Below, piece by piece: positions 24,924 through 34,517 of a stretch of DNA of 64,000 nucleotides. Under the pieces are notes generated by a model, which saw only the letters and a program-made list of their open reading frames with translations, did no database searches and had not been told where the DNA came from. Made by a program: the position numbers and the translations under genes. The DNA comes from Roseiterribacter gracilis (GTDB lineage Bacteria > Pseudomonadota > Alphaproteobacteria > BOG-932 > Roseiterribacteraceae): positions 3,410,001 through 3,474,000 of the forward strand of contig BOPV01000001.1 in the NCBI GenBank assembly GCA_018332375.1, written 5' to 3'. The first letter of the stretch is position 1. Each line of letters opens with the position of its first letter.

Positions 24924-27278
24924 ATGAAAGAGTCCGGTCGGCGCGTGCTGCGCGCCATCGCGGTTTCGCTCGTCGTACTGAGCAGCACGGCGCTGGCGCA
25001 AGAGAAGCCCCTCTACAAAGACGCAACCGCGCCGGTCGAGGCGCGCGTCGCCGACCTGCTCAAGCGCATGACGCTCGACGAGAAGGTGGCGCAGCTCCTT
25101 ACCGTCTGGAACGAAAAGAAAGACATTTTCGACGCCAATCTGCAGTTCGATCCTGCCAAGGCGCGCGCCGTCTATCCCAACGGGATCGGCCAGTTCGCAC
25201 GCCCGTCCGACCGCAAAGGCCCGGTCTCGCCGCGTACCGCCCCCGGTCGCAATGTGCGTGAGACGATTGCGCTGGTGAATGCGGCGCAGAAATACGCGGT
25301 CGAGCAGACGCGGCTCGGCATTCCGATTCTGTTTCATGAAGAAGGTCTGCACGGCTACGCCGCGGTCGACGCAACCAACTTCCCGCAGGCGATGGCGCTG
25401 GCCAGCACCTGGGATCCGGCGCTGCTGCAAACCGTCGACAGCGTCATCGCGCGCGAGATCCGCGCTCGCGGCGTCCACCTCGTCTTGTCGCCGGTCGTCG
25501 ACGTGGCGCGCGACGCGCGCTGGGGCCGGATTGAAGAAACCTTCGGCGAAGATCCCTATCTCGTGTCCGAAATGGGCGTCGCCGCTGTGCGCGGGCTGCA
25601 AGGCGACGCACTGCCGCTCGGCGCCGGCAAAGTCTTTGCGACGTTGAAGCATCTGACCGGCCACGGGCAGCCGGAAAGCGGCACCAATGTCGGGCCGGCG
25701 CAGATCTCGCAGCGTACGCTGCGCGAGAATTTCTTTCCGCCGTTCGAACAAGTCGTACGCCGCACCAACATTCGCGCGGTGATGCCGTCTTACAATGAAA
25801 TCGACGGCGTTCCGTCGCACGCCAATGGCTGGCTGTTGCGCGACGTACTGCGCGGCGAATGGGGATTCAAAGGCGCACTGGTCAGCGACTATTCGGCGAT
25901 CGACCAGCTCGTCACAATCCACCATCTCGAACCCGACAATCGCGCCGCCGCCGTGCGCGCGCTGCGTGCGGGTGTCGACAGCGACCTGCCCGACGGCGAG
26001 TCCTATCGCTACCTGGCCGAGCTGGTGAAAGCGGGCCGGGTGCAGGAAAGCCAGATCGACGACGCGGTGCGGCGCCTGCTCGAGATCAAATTTCTCGCCG
26101 GCCTGTTCGAGAATCCGTATGCCGACGCGGACAGCGCCGACGCGCTGACCGGCAACAAAGAAGCGCGCGACTTGGCGTTGAAGACGGCACAGCGCGCGAT
26201 CACGCTGCTCAAGAATGACGGCGTGCTGCCGTTCGATGCGGCGAAGCTGAAAACCCTGGCCGTGATCGGCCCGAACGCAGCCGTCGCACGCTTGGGTGGC
26301 TATTCGGGTGAGCCGCGACAGGCCGTGACTGTGCTCGACGGGTTGCGCGCCAAGCTCGGCAATCGCGTGAAGCTGGTGCATGCCGAGGGCGTGCGCATCA
26401 CCGAGAACGACGATTGGTGGGCCGACGAGGTCAAGCTGGCCGATCCGAAACAGAATGCGCGCAAGATCGAAGAAGCGGTCAAAGTTGCGCGCGGTGCCGA
26501 CGCGATCCTATTGGTGATCGGCGACACCGAACAGACCAGCCGCGAAGGCTGGGATGTCAAACATCTCGGCGACCGTCCCAGCCTCGACCTCGTCGGCGAA
26601 CAACAGGCGCTCGCCAATGCGATGTTCGCGCTGAACAAGCCGGTGGTTGTACTGCTGCTCAACGGGCGACCGCTGTCGGTGGTCGACATCGCGGCGCGTG
26701 CCAACGCGCTGGTCGAGGGTTGGTATCTCGGTCAGGAAGGCGGCACGGCCGCGGCCGACATGTTGTTCGGCGACGTCAATCCCGGCGGCAAGTTGCCGGT
26801 CACGATCCCGCGTTCGGTCGGGCAGTTGCCGATGTTCTACAACTACAAGCCCAGCGCGCATCGCGGTTATCTGTTCGACACGACCGCGCCGCTGTTCCCG
26901 TTCGGCCATGGGCTTAGCTATACGAGCTTCGACATCAGCGCGCCGCGCCTGTCGGCGGCGACGATCAAAGCAGGCGAATCGGTCGATGTTGCGGTCGATG
27001 TGCGCAACACGGGCAAGCGCGCCGGCGACGAAGTCGTACAGCTCTATGTCCACGACCAGATCGCGTCGGTGACACGGCCGGTCAAAGAGCTGAAAGGATT
27101 CCAACGCGTCACCTTGGCGCCGGGCGAGCAGAAGACGCTGACCTTCAAACTCTCGCCGCGCGAACTCGAGATGTGGAATCTGGAGATGAAGCGCGTGGTC
27201 GAACCCGGCGCCTTCGATGTTCTGGTCGGGCCGAATTCCGTCGACCTCAAGAAAACCGTGCTGACGGTCAGCGAGTAA
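24924..27278 (+). CDS. Exported GH3 glycosidase, probable beta-xylosidase
   Basis: 784 residues with signal peptide (RAIAVSLVVLSSTALAQ). GH3 N-terminal barrel (about 35-380) has the substrate-site motifs HEEGLHGY (138-145) and KHLTGHGQPESG. The nucleophile is D322 in GALVSDYSAIDQL. The C-terminal alpha/beta sandwich (about 400-650) and a fibronectin-like domain (about 670-780) complete the usual three-domain form. The family removes terminal xylose, glucose or arabinose residues; location upstream of a xylanase and glucuronidase favours xylobiose and related ends. Its stop shares a base with the GH10 start (TAATG), indicating coupled translation. A beta-glucosidase role cannot be excluded. 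Confidence 0.9.
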   Translation: MKESGRRVLRAIAVSLVVLSSTALAQEKPLYKDATAPVEARVADLLKRMTLDEKVAQLLTVWNEKKDIFDANLQFDPAKARAVYPNGIGQFARPSDRKGPVSPRTAPGRNVRETIALVNAAQKYAVEQTRLGIPILFHEEGLHGYAAVDATNFPQAMALASTWDPALLQTVDSVIAREIRARGVHLVLSPVVDVARDARWGRIEETFGEDPYLVSEMGVAAVRGLQGDALPLGAGKVFATLKHLTGHGQPESGTNVGPAQISQRTLRENFFPPFEQVVRRTNIRAVMPSYNEIDGVPSHANGWLLRDVLRGEWGFKGALVSDYSAIDQLVTIHHLEPDNRAAAVRALRAGVDSDLPDGESYRYLAELVKAGRVQESQIDDAVRRLLEIKFLAGLFENPYADADSADALTGNKEARDLALKTAQRAITLLKNDGVLPFDAAKLKTLAVIGPNAAVARLGGYSGEPRQAVTVLDGLRAKLGNRVKLVHAEGVRITENDDWWADEVKLADPKQNARKIEEAVKVARGADAILLVIGDTEQTSREGWDVKHLGDRPSLDLVGEQQALANAMFALNKPVVVLLLNGRPLSVVDIAARANALVEGWYLGQEGGTAAADMLFGDVNPGGKLPVTIPRSVGQLPMFYNYKPSAHRGYLFDTTAPLFPFGHGLSYTSFDISAPRLSAATIKAGESVDVAVDVRNTGKRAGDEVVQLYVHDQIASVTRPVKELKGFQRVTLAPGEQKTLTFKLSPRELEMWNLEMKRVVEPGAFDVLVGPNSVDLKKTVLTVSE

Positions 27279-28390
27279 TGCGCGCGGCCGTCGCCCTTCT
27301 GCTGGTGCTGGCACCCGTCCTTGCGAGCGCAGCCACCTTGAAGGAGTCGTATGACGGTCTCTTTCGTATCGGCGTCGCGCTGAACCAGCGCCAGTTCGAA
27401 GAACGCGACCAGCGCGCGTTGAAGATCGTCGCGGCCGAGTTCAATTCGATCAGCCCCGAAAACGCGCTCAAATGGGAAAGCGTGCATCCGCGGCCGGCCG
27501 AATATCGCTTCGATGCCGCCGACCGCTATGTCGCGTTCGGCGAAAAGCAGGGCATGCAGGTAATCGGGCACGCGCTTGTCTGGCACAACCAGACGCCGTC
27601 CTGGGTGTTTCAGGACGAACGCGGCGCGCCGTTGACGCGCGATGCGTTGCTGGCGCGGATGCGCGAACATATCCACACGGTCGTCGGCCGTTACAAAGGC
27701 CGCATCGCGGGCTGGGACGTCGTCAACGAAGCGCTCGACGAGGACGGCACGTTGCGCAAGTCGCCGTGGCAACGGATCATCGGCGACGACTATATCGAAC
27801 AAGCGTTCGCCTTCGCGCGCGAAGCCGATCCGTCGGCCGAGCTCTACTACAACGACTATTCGATCGAACGCGAAGCCAAGCGCGCTGGTGCGGTGCGTCT
27901 GATGCAGCGGTTGCTGGCGCGCGGCGTCAAGATCACCGCGATTGGCCTGCAGGGGCACGACCATCTGCGCTACCCGTCGGGCGCGCAGCAGGAGGCGACG
28001 ATCCGTGCGTTCGCTTCGCTGGGCCTGCAGGTGAACATCACCGAGCTCGACATCGACCCGCTGCCGCGCATTGCCGATGAAGTCACCGCCGAAGTGACGT
28101 TGAGCGCCGCCGCCACGGACGCGTTGAACCCGTATCGCAGCGGCCTGCCCGACGCAAAGCAACGCGAGCTGGCCGAGAAATACGGCGAGCTGTTTGCGAT
28201 CTTCGCCAAATATCGCGGCACGATCGGGCGCGTGACCTTCTGGGGCGTCACCGACGGTGACTCGTGGCTGAATGATTGGCCCGTGCGCGGTCGCACCTCG
28301 TATCCGCTGCTGTTCGACCGCGCCGGCGCGCGCAAGCCGGCCTATGACGAAGTGCTGGCCGTGGCCAAGCGGCTGGAGGCGAAACCATGA
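27278..28390 (+). CDS. Endo-1,4-beta-xylanase, GH10
   Basis: 370 residues, one catalytic domain with signal peptide (AAVALLLVLAPVLASA). All GH10 landmarks are present: FNSISPENALKWESVHP, HALVWHNQTPSW, the acid/base E151 in WDVVNEALDED, and the nucleophile E256 in ITELDID. It cleaves the xylan backbone internally. No carbohydrate-binding module is attached, and with only a short leader it is probably periplasmic or outer-membrane associated, working on oligosaccharides taken in by the receptor. It overlaps GH3 by one base and GH115 by four. Confidence 0.95.
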   Translation: MRAAVALLLVLAPVLASAATLKESYDGLFRIGVALNQRQFEERDQRALKIVAAEFNSISPENALKWESVHPRPAEYRFDAADRYVAFGEKQGMQVIGHALVWHNQTPSWVFQDERGAPLTRDALLARMREHIHTVVGRYKGRIAGWDVVNEALDEDGTLRKSPWQRIIGDDYIEQAFAFAREADPSAELYYNDYSIEREAKRAGAVRLMQRLLARGVKITAIGLQGHDHLRYPSGAQQEATIRAFASLGLQVNITELDIDPLPRIADEVTAEVTLSAAATDALNPYRSGLPDAKQRELAEKYGELFAIFAKYRGTIGRVTFWGVTDGDSWLNDWPVRGRTSYPLLFDRAGARKPAYDEVLAVAKRLEAKP

Positions 28391-31242
28391 TGCTGCGCTT
28401 GCTGATTGTCGCCCTGTGCCTGTTGTCCGGCACGGCCTTTGCGCTGGGGCAGGATCGCTACGTGACGTTCGTGCCGGGTGCGGGCGCGTTCGCCATCGTG
28501 CAGGGCAAGAGTGTGGCGCCGATCTTCGTCGATCTAGCCGACTTTGCCGGTGTCGTTCGCGCGGCGAAGAATCTGCAAACCGACATTGCGCGCGTGACGC
28601 GCCAGACGCCGAAGTTGGTGCAGGGGCGCGGCGAGCTTGGCAGTGCGCCGATCCTGATCGGCACGATCGGCAAAAGCTCGCTGATCGATCAGTTGATCCG
28701 CGACGGCAAGCTCGACGTGACCGACGTTGCGGGGAAGTGGGAGGCGTTTGTCATCCAGACGGTCGCCAACCCATTGCCGGGCGTCGCGAGCGCGCTGGTG
28801 ATCGCGGGCAGCGACAAGCGCGGCACAACGTTCGGCATCTACGATCTCGCCGAACAGATCGGCGTCTCGCCCTGGGCGTGGTGGGCCGACGTTCCGGTCG
28901 TGCAGCACGACGCGCTGTTCGTTGTTGCCGGCCGTCATGTCGAGCGCGAGTCACCGGTCAAATATCGCGGCATCTTTCTCAACGACGAGGCCCCCGCGCT
29001 GGCCGGTTGGGCCCAAGAGAAGTTCGGCGGCCTCAACCATCAGTTCTACGAACATGTCTTCGAGCTGATCCTGCGGCTCAAAGGCAATTATCTGTGGCCG
29101 GCAATGTGGGCCAACGCCTTCAACGAAGACGATCCACTGAATCCCAAGATCGCGGATGAATATGGAATCGTGATGGGCACGTCGCATCACGAGCCGATGT
29201 TGCGGGCGCAGCAGGAATGGAAACGGCACGGCAAAGGCCCGTGGGATTATTCCAAGAACGAGAAGGTGCTGCAGGATTTCTGGCGCGAAGGCGTGCGTCG
29301 CAACAAAGATCTCGAAAGCATCATCACCTTGGCGATGCGCGGCGACGGCGACGAGCCGATGAGCGAAGACGCCAATGTCGCGCTGCTGCAAAAGATCGTC
29401 GCCGACCAGCGCAAGATTTTGTCTGAAGAGGTCAATCCGGATCTGACCAAGATTCCGCAGCTCTGGGCGCTCTATAAAGAAGTGCAGGAATATTACGAAA
29501 AGGGCATGCGCGTGCCCGACGACGTGACCCTGCTGTGGTGCGACGACAATTGGGGAAATATCCGGCGCCTGCCAACGGCGGAGGAACGCAAGCGCAGCGG
29601 CGGTGCCGGCGTCTACTACCATTTCGACTATGTCGGCGATCCACGAAACTACAAATGGATCAACACCAACCCGATCGCCAAAGTCTGGGAACAGATGAGC
29701 CAGGCGCTCGACTATGGCGCCGATCGGATCTGGATCGTGAATGTCGGCGATTTGAAGCCGATGGAATTCCCGATCGACTTTTTTCTGAATTTCGCGCGCG
29801 ATCCGAAGCGCTGGCCGAAAGAAAAACTCAGCGAGTTCGCGCGCCTGTGGGCCGAGCGTGAATTCGGCGCGGCGCACGCGACCGAGATCGCCGACATCGT
29901 CACCACCTACGGCACCTATGTTGGCCGCCGCAAACCCGAGCTGCTGGAACCGTCGACGTTCAGCCAGTTGAATTACCGCGAAGCCGATCGTGTCGTTGCC
30001 GATTACCAGGCACTGGTCACGCGCGCGGAGAAAGTGTCGGCCGCACTGCCGCCCGCGGCGCGCGACGCGTTCTTTCAGCTGGTGCTGCATCCTGCCAAAG
30101 CGGCGTCGATCGTGACCGAGCTATATGTCACCGCGGCGCGCAACCGGCTCTACGCCGCGCAGGGCCGCGCCAGCACCAACGATTTGGCCGCGCGCGTGCG
30201 CACCCTGTTCCAAGCCGACGCGGATCTGACCGCTGCGTACCACAAGCTCGGCAACGGCAAGTGGAACCACATGATGGATCAGACCCATATCGGCTACACC
30301 TATTGGCAGCAGCCGCCCGCGAATGTGATGCCCGCTGTGTCGTCGCTGCTGGTTGCAGCGCAGCCGCAAATGGGCGTCGCCGTCGAAGGCGCGCCGCAAT
30401 CCTGGCCCGGTGCCTGGGGTGCGCCCGTTCTGCCCGATCTCAACGTGCTGGGCGAGCAACGTCGCTATATCGACGTGTTCAACAAAGGCGCCGGCAAGTT
30501 CGATTTCACCGCGACCGCGAGCGAGCCGTGGATCGCGCTCAGCACGACGCGCGGAACGGTCGAGAAAGATCTGCGCCTGTGGGTGCGCCTCGATGCAAGC
30601 AAGGCGCCGACCGGTCGGTCCAGCGGCGCAGTCACGATCACGACCCCGGGTATGGCGCCAGTGACGGTGCGCGTCCATGCGTTCAATCCGTCGATTCCAT
30701 CCGCGCCGGACGGCGCTTTCGTTGAAGCCGATCGCTATGTCGCGATCGAAGCTGAACATTTCACGCGCAAAGAAGATGCGGGCGCCGCCGCTTGGCAGAA
30801 GATCGATCACTACGGCCATACGCTGTCGGGCATGGCGGTGTTTCCGACCACGACCGAAAGCGCTTTGCCGCCCGCCGCTGCACCACGTTTGGAATACCGG
30901 ATGTACTTAACCGATCCGGGCAAGGTGGATGTTGAAGCGATCGTCGGCCCGACTTTGCCGTTCGTGCCCGGCCGCGGCTTGCGCTACGCGGTTGCGTTCG
31001 ACGATGAGACGCCGCAAGTGATCGACATCTGGGCATCGAACACGGCGCAGGACTGGCAGCGCGCGGTCAGCGACAATGCACGCAAGCCGCGCTCCACCCA
31101 TACGGTCAGCGGCACGGGATTCCACACGCTGAAACTCTGGATGGTCGATCCCGGCGTCGTGTTGCAGAGACTGGTCGTCGATTTGGGCGGGGTTCGTCCG
31201 AGTTATCTCGGCCCGCCTGAAAGCGCGCGGGTCGCTCGATGA
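28387..31242 (+). CDS. Alpha-1,2-glucuronidase, GH115
   Basis: 951 residues with a signal peptide. The catalytic core has the GH115 signature blocks KYRGIFLNDEAPAL, LKGNYLWPAMWANAFNEDD, MGTSHHEPM and LLWCDDNWGNIRRLP, followed by the long helical and C-terminal beta domains (APDGAFVEADRYVAIEAEHF). GH115 enzymes release (4-O-methyl)-glucuronic acid from internal positions of glucuronoxylan, unlike GH67, which needs the chain end. This links the locus to the mannonate dehydratase gene. The start overlaps the xylanase stop by four bases, and its stop overlaps the deacetylase start. Residue-level active-site numbering was not attempted. Confidence 0.93.
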   Translation: MMLRLLIVALCLLSGTAFALGQDRYVTFVPGAGAFAIVQGKSVAPIFVDLADFAGVVRAAKNLQTDIARVTRQTPKLVQGRGELGSAPILIGTIGKSSLIDQLIRDGKLDVTDVAGKWEAFVIQTVANPLPGVASALVIAGSDKRGTTFGIYDLAEQIGVSPWAWWADVPVVQHDALFVVAGRHVERESPVKYRGIFLNDEAPALAGWAQEKFGGLNHQFYEHVFELILRLKGNYLWPAMWANAFNEDDPLNPKIADEYGIVMGTSHHEPMLRAQQEWKRHGKGPWDYSKNEKVLQDFWREGVRRNKDLESIITLAMRGDGDEPMSEDANVALLQKIVADQRKILSEEVNPDLTKIPQLWALYKEVQEYYEKGMRVPDDVTLLWCDDNWGNIRRLPTAEERKRSGGAGVYYHFDYVGDPRNYKWINTNPIAKVWEQMSQALDYGADRIWIVNVGDLKPMEFPIDFFLNFARDPKRWPKEKLSEFARLWAEREFGAAHATEIADIVTTYGTYVGRRKPELLEPSTFSQLNYREADRVVADYQALVTRAEKVSAALPPAARDAFFQLVLHPAKAASIVTELYVTAARNRLYAAQGRASTNDLAARVRTLFQADADLTAAYHKLGNGKWNHMMDQTHIGYTYWQQPPANVMPAVSSLLVAAQPQMGVAVEGAPQSWPGAWGAPVLPDLNVLGEQRRYIDVFNKGAGKFDFTATASEPWIALSTTRGTVEKDLRLWVRLDASKAPTGRSSGAVTITTPGMAPVTVRVHAFNPSIPSAPDGAFVEADRYVAIEAEHFTRKEDAGAAAWQKIDHYGHTLSGMAVFPTTTESALPPAAAPRLEYRMYLTDPGKVDVEAIVGPTLPFVPGRGLRYAVAFDDETPQVIDIWASNTAQDWQRAVSDNARKPRSTHTVSGTGFHTLKLWMVDPGVVLQRLVVDLGGVRPSYLGPPESARVAR

Positions 31243-32153
31243 TTGCCGCGCTGCGCCGTCTTGTCGTTCTGCTGCCGCTGTTGGCGGCAAGTGCGCAGGC
31301 TGCGCCATTGGAAGTCGCACTGACCTTTGATGATCTGCCGTCGCACGGGCCGTTGCCGCCCGGCGTCACCCGCGTCGACATCGCCAAAGCAGTTCTTGCG
31401 ACCTTGCAGGCGCACAAGGCGCCGTATGTCTACGGCTTCATCAACGGCAAGAAGATCGACGACGTGCCGGCCGACGTGCAGGTGTTGGAGCTGTGGCACC
31501 AGGCCGGCTACCCGCTCGCCAATCACAGCTACTCGCATATGGACCTGCACAAACACACGGCGGCGGAGTTTCTGCAGGACGTGGCCGCCAACGAGAAGGC
31601 GCTGCACGTCTTTATGGGCGGGCAGGATTGGCAGTGGTTTCGCTATCCCTATTTGCGCGAGGGCGACACGCTGGCGAAACGACATGAAGTTGCGCAGGCG
31701 CTGAAACAACGCGGCTATCGCACCGCCGAGGTGACGCTCGATTTCGATGACTATGCCTTCAACGAACCCTATGCGCGATGCGTCGCGCGCGGCGACACGG
31801 CCGCGATCGAGGGGTTGAAACAGCTTTATATGGAACGCGCCGAGTCCCAGATCGAAGCCGGCGAAGTCGCGGCGCGCAAAGTGTTCGGACGCGACATCAA
31901 ACATGTGATGCTGCTGCATATCGGCGGCTTCGAAGCGGTGATGTTGCCGCGCCTGCTCGACCTGCTGCAGCAGCGTGGTGCCCATTTGATCCGCCTGGAC
32001 GAGGCACAAAGCGATCCCGTCTATTTGCTCGATCCCGACCAGACGCCGAAATATGGCGGCCGATTCACCGATCTGGTCGCGGCCTCCAAGCAGATCGAAC
32101 TGCCACGACGCGACAATGCCTTCTTCGAGCGGCTGGAGAAGACGTGCACATGA
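31239..32153 (+). CDS. Polysaccharide deacetylase (CE4/NodB domain), probable acetylxylan esterase
   Basis: 304 residues with signal peptide (LRRLVVLLPLLAASAQAAP). The NodB metal site is visible: the aspartate pair in ALTFDDLPSHG and the histidines of NHSYSHMDLHKH. FRYPYLREGD provides the arginine motif. CE4 enzymes remove O-acetyl or N-acetyl groups; in a xylan operon the likely substrate is acetylxylan. Chitin or peptidoglycan deacetylation cannot be ruled out from sequence alone. It overlaps its neighbours by four bases at both ends. Confidence 0.85.
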   Translation: MIAALRRLVVLLPLLAASAQAAPLEVALTFDDLPSHGPLPPGVTRVDIAKAVLATLQAHKAPYVYGFINGKKIDDVPADVQVLELWHQAGYPLANHSYSHMDLHKHTAAEFLQDVAANEKALHVFMGGQDWQWFRYPYLREGDTLAKRHEVAQALKQRGYRTAEVTLDFDDYAFNEPYARCVARGDTAAIEGLKQLYMERAESQIEAGEVAARKVFGRDIKHVMLLHIGGFEAVMLPRLLDLLQQRGAHLIRLDEAQSDPVYLLDPDQTPKYGGRFTDLVAASKQIELPRRDNAFFERLEKTCT

Positions 32154-33304
32154 AACATCTCGCCGCCATTCTTGTCGGGTGCCTGCTGAGCTTCGCCGCT
32201 GCGGCGGAAGAACATTGGGTCGGCAGCTGGGCCAGCGCGCCGATGCGGGCCACCGGCGATTCATTGCCGCCGGCAGATCTGAACGGCGCGACGGTGCGGC
32301 AGTCGGTGCGATTGAGCCTGGGTGGAACGAAGTTTCGTCTGCGGCTGTCGAATCTGGTCGGCACCACGCCGCTGACGATCGCGGCGGCGCAGCTCGGCGA
32401 TCGCGACGTGACGTTCGGTGGCGAAACGCAAGTGACGATTCCTGCCGGTGCGCTGCTCGTGTCCGATCCGATTGCGATGACCGTGCCTGCGTTGCGCGAC
32501 GTCGCGATCACCTTGCGTCTGGGTGAGGTGCCGAAGGAAATCACCGCGCATCCCGGCTCGCGCACCGTCACCTATGTGCAGCCAGCAGGCACGACGCAGG
32601 AATGGCCGATCGAGCGCTGGTACTTCATCAATGGCATTGACGTGGTTGCACCCGCGTCGGCCGCCGCGGTGGTTGCGTTCGGCGACTCAATTACCGACGG
32701 CTATGGCTTGCGGCCGTGGCAGCCGTCGCGTTGGCCCGATTTTCTGGCGCGGCGGCTGCAAGCCAACAAGACGACGCAGCAGGTCGGCGTGCTCAATCTC
32801 GGCATCGGCGGCAATCGTCTGTTGCGCGATGGGCTGGGCCCCAACGCGCTGGCGCGTTTCGATCGCGACGTGCTGGCGCAAAGCGGTGCGCGCTGGGTCA
32901 TTCTGTTCGAAGCGATCAACGATTTCCGGACGCGGGAAACCGCGCACGAACATGGCGAGCAGCCCGCGTCGCTGGCGGCGTTGCGTGGCGCTTATCTGCA
33001 GATGGCCCGCCGCGCGCAAGCACGCGGCATGCGCATCTATGCGGCAACCATCCTGCCCTATGGCGGCGCGCAATATTTCACCGTCGCCAACGATCGCGAC
33101 CGACAGGCGCTCAACGATTGGATTCGTAGCAGCGGCGTGTTCGACGCGGTGATCGATCTCGATGCGGCGCTGCGCGATCCGGCCGATCCGTCACGCCTCG
33201 CGCCGCAATTCGACAGCGGCGATCATCTGCATCCGAACGTGGACGGGTATCGCCGGATCGGCGATGCGATCGATCTACGCTTGTTTGCGCTTGGGCCGCG
33301 GTGA
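32150..33304 (+). CDS. Exported SGNH/GDSL esterase
   Basis: 384 residues from the ATG at 32150; the longer open frame runs back inside the deacetylase gene and is not credible. Signal peptide KHLAAILVGCLLSFAAAA. An N-terminal beta domain (about 20-170) precedes the SGNH domain, with catalytic Ser in VVAFGDSITDGYG, block II GIGGNRLL, and Asp/His in DSGDHLHPNVDG. Members of this two-domain arrangement deacetylate xylan or pectin oligosaccharides. It is the last of six head-to-tail xylan genes and its 3' end overlaps the convergent lacI gene by 30 bases. Confidence 0.88.
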   Translation: MKHLAAILVGCLLSFAAAAEEHWVGSWASAPMRATGDSLPPADLNGATVRQSVRLSLGGTKFRLRLSNLVGTTPLTIAAAQLGDRDVTFGGETQVTIPAGALLVSDPIAMTVPALRDVAITLRLGEVPKEITAHPGSRTVTYVQPAGTTQEWPIERWYFINGIDVVAPASAAAVVAFGDSITDGYGLRPWQPSRWPDFLARRLQANKTTQQVGVLNLGIGGNRLLRDGLGPNALARFDRDVLAQSGARWVILFEAINDFRTRETAHEHGEQPASLAALRGAYLQMARRAQARGMRIYAATILPYGGAQYFTVANDRDRQALNDWIRSSGVFDAVIDLDAALRDPADPSRLAPQFDSGDHLHPNVDGYRRIGDAIDLRLFALGPR

Positions 33305-34360
33305 CGCTTGGCCCCCGGTCCGATGCGGCGCCGCCGTCGATTCACGCTGCACCAGCGTGTAGGGCAGCAACAGCTGGCGCGGTGCAGTCTTCTTTTCACT
33401 GCGCCGTCGTTGAATTTCTTCCAGCAGCAGATCGACCGAGGCACGCCCCATATCGGCAATCGGCTGACGCACCGTGGTCAGCGCCGGCCAGATATTGGTT
33501 GCCAGCAAGGTGTCGTCGAAGCCGGCGATCGACACGTCGCCGGGCACGGTAAGGCCAAGACGATGCGCGACCGACAAGGTTGCCGCCGCCATATCGTCGT
33601 TGGCGGCAAAGATCGCGGTCGGGCGCGTCGACGCGGTCAGCAGATGTTCGGCCGCGGCAAGTCCCGATTGATAGTCGAAATAGCCTTGTTCGAGCTGGAT
33701 CGCGCTGGGGTCGAGTTTCGCCGCTTGCAGCGCGTCCTGCAGCCCTTTCAGGCGCATCGAGCTGACGGTCTGGTTGGGATGGCCTTTGATGAATCCGAAC
33801 TGGCGATGGCCGACCGAGAGCAGATATTCGGCGATGTCGCGCGCGGCGCGGTAATTGTCGATCCGTACCGACGCCATGTCGGTGCTTTCTTCGCCCGGTG
33901 CCGCGCAGACCGCCGGCAAATTGGCTTCGCGCACCGCGTCGAGCACGGTTTTCGACTCGCACAAAGGCGGCGGCAGAATGATGCCGCTGATGCCGCCTTT
34001 GAGCATTTTGGAAATCGCCGCGCGTTCGCCGTTGGGCGCGGTCCGTTCGACCACGATCTGGTGACCGGTCTTGCTGCTTTCGTCCAGCGCGCCGACCAGG
34101 AACTCGCTGAGATACGCGACGGATGGGTTGCTGTACAAAAGCCCGATCCGGAAAATTTCCGAACCGGCCAGGCTGCGCGCCGCCGGGTTGGGCGAATAGT
34201 TGAGCTGCTGGATCGCGGCCTGCACCAACGCGCGCGTGTTTTCGTTGACGTTGGTCTCGTTGTTGATGACCCGCGACACGGTCATCGCCGACACTTTCGC
34301 CAGCTCGGCCACTTCGCGAATGGTGACCGCGCTTGAGTTCCGTCGACGCTGGCGCTGCAT
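33275..34360 (-). CDS. LacI-family repressor, probable xylose regulator (XylR-like)
   Basis: 361 residues from the ATG at 34360. The N-terminal helix-turn-helix TIREVAELAKVSAMTVSRVIN is classic LacI, followed by the hinge helix NPAARSLAG and a periplasmic-binding-protein-like effector domain (FRIGLLYSNPS, AIFAANDDMAAATL, VSIAGFDDTLLATNIWPALTTVRQP). It is divergent from xylX, with an operator-like site in the gap and a second before the xylan receptor, so repression relieved by xylose or an early product is the simplest model. The basic C-terminal tail is encoded in the overlap with the esterase gene. Confidence 0.88.
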   Translation of the reverse strand: MQRQRRRNSSAVTIREVAELAKVSAMTVSRVINNETNVNENTRALVQAAIQQLNYSPNPAARSLAGSEIFRIGLLYSNPSVAYLSEFLVGALDESSKTGHQIVVERTAPNGERAAISKMLKGGISGIILPPPLCESKTVLDAVREANLPAVCAAPGEESTDMASVRIDNYRAARDIAEYLLSVGHRQFGFIKGHPNQTVSSMRLKGLQDALQAAKLDPSAIQLEQGYFDYQSGLAAAEHLLTASTRPTAIFAANDDMAAATLSVAHRLGLTVPGDVSIAGFDDTLLATNIWPALTTVRQPIADMGRASVDLLLEEIQRRRSEKKTAPRQLLLPYTLVQRESTAAPHRTGGQASPRPKRKQA

Positions 34361-34436
34361 GCTCGGAGTCGCTCCCAAATCGAGCCGCGATACTACGCGC
34401 CATGTCGCGCAAAGGGCATGCGACGCAGCCACCCGC

Positions 34437-34483
34437 TTGCCCCGAATTCGGTAATCTGCGATATATCAATGTGAGCGGTAACA
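34437..34483 (+). promoter_or_regulatory. Candidate promoter and LacI-type operator of the xylX operon
   Basis: TTGCCC (34437-34442) and GATATA (34460-34465) are spaced by 17 bases. TGTGAGCGGTAACA (34470-34483) follows at the expected start of transcription. It matches 10 of 14 positions of the reverse complement of the receptor-promoter site (TGGTAGCGCTAACT). The geometry is the same at both promoters. Confidence 0.5.
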
Positions 34484-34517
34484 ACCAAGAAGTACCGCGT
34501 CCACGGGAGGCCGAACG

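Noticed and set aside
24768..26381. A 537-codon open frame antisense to the GH3 gene
   Set aside because: Overlaps a well-supported glycosidase with catalytic motifs; the antisense product has no coherent fold signature.
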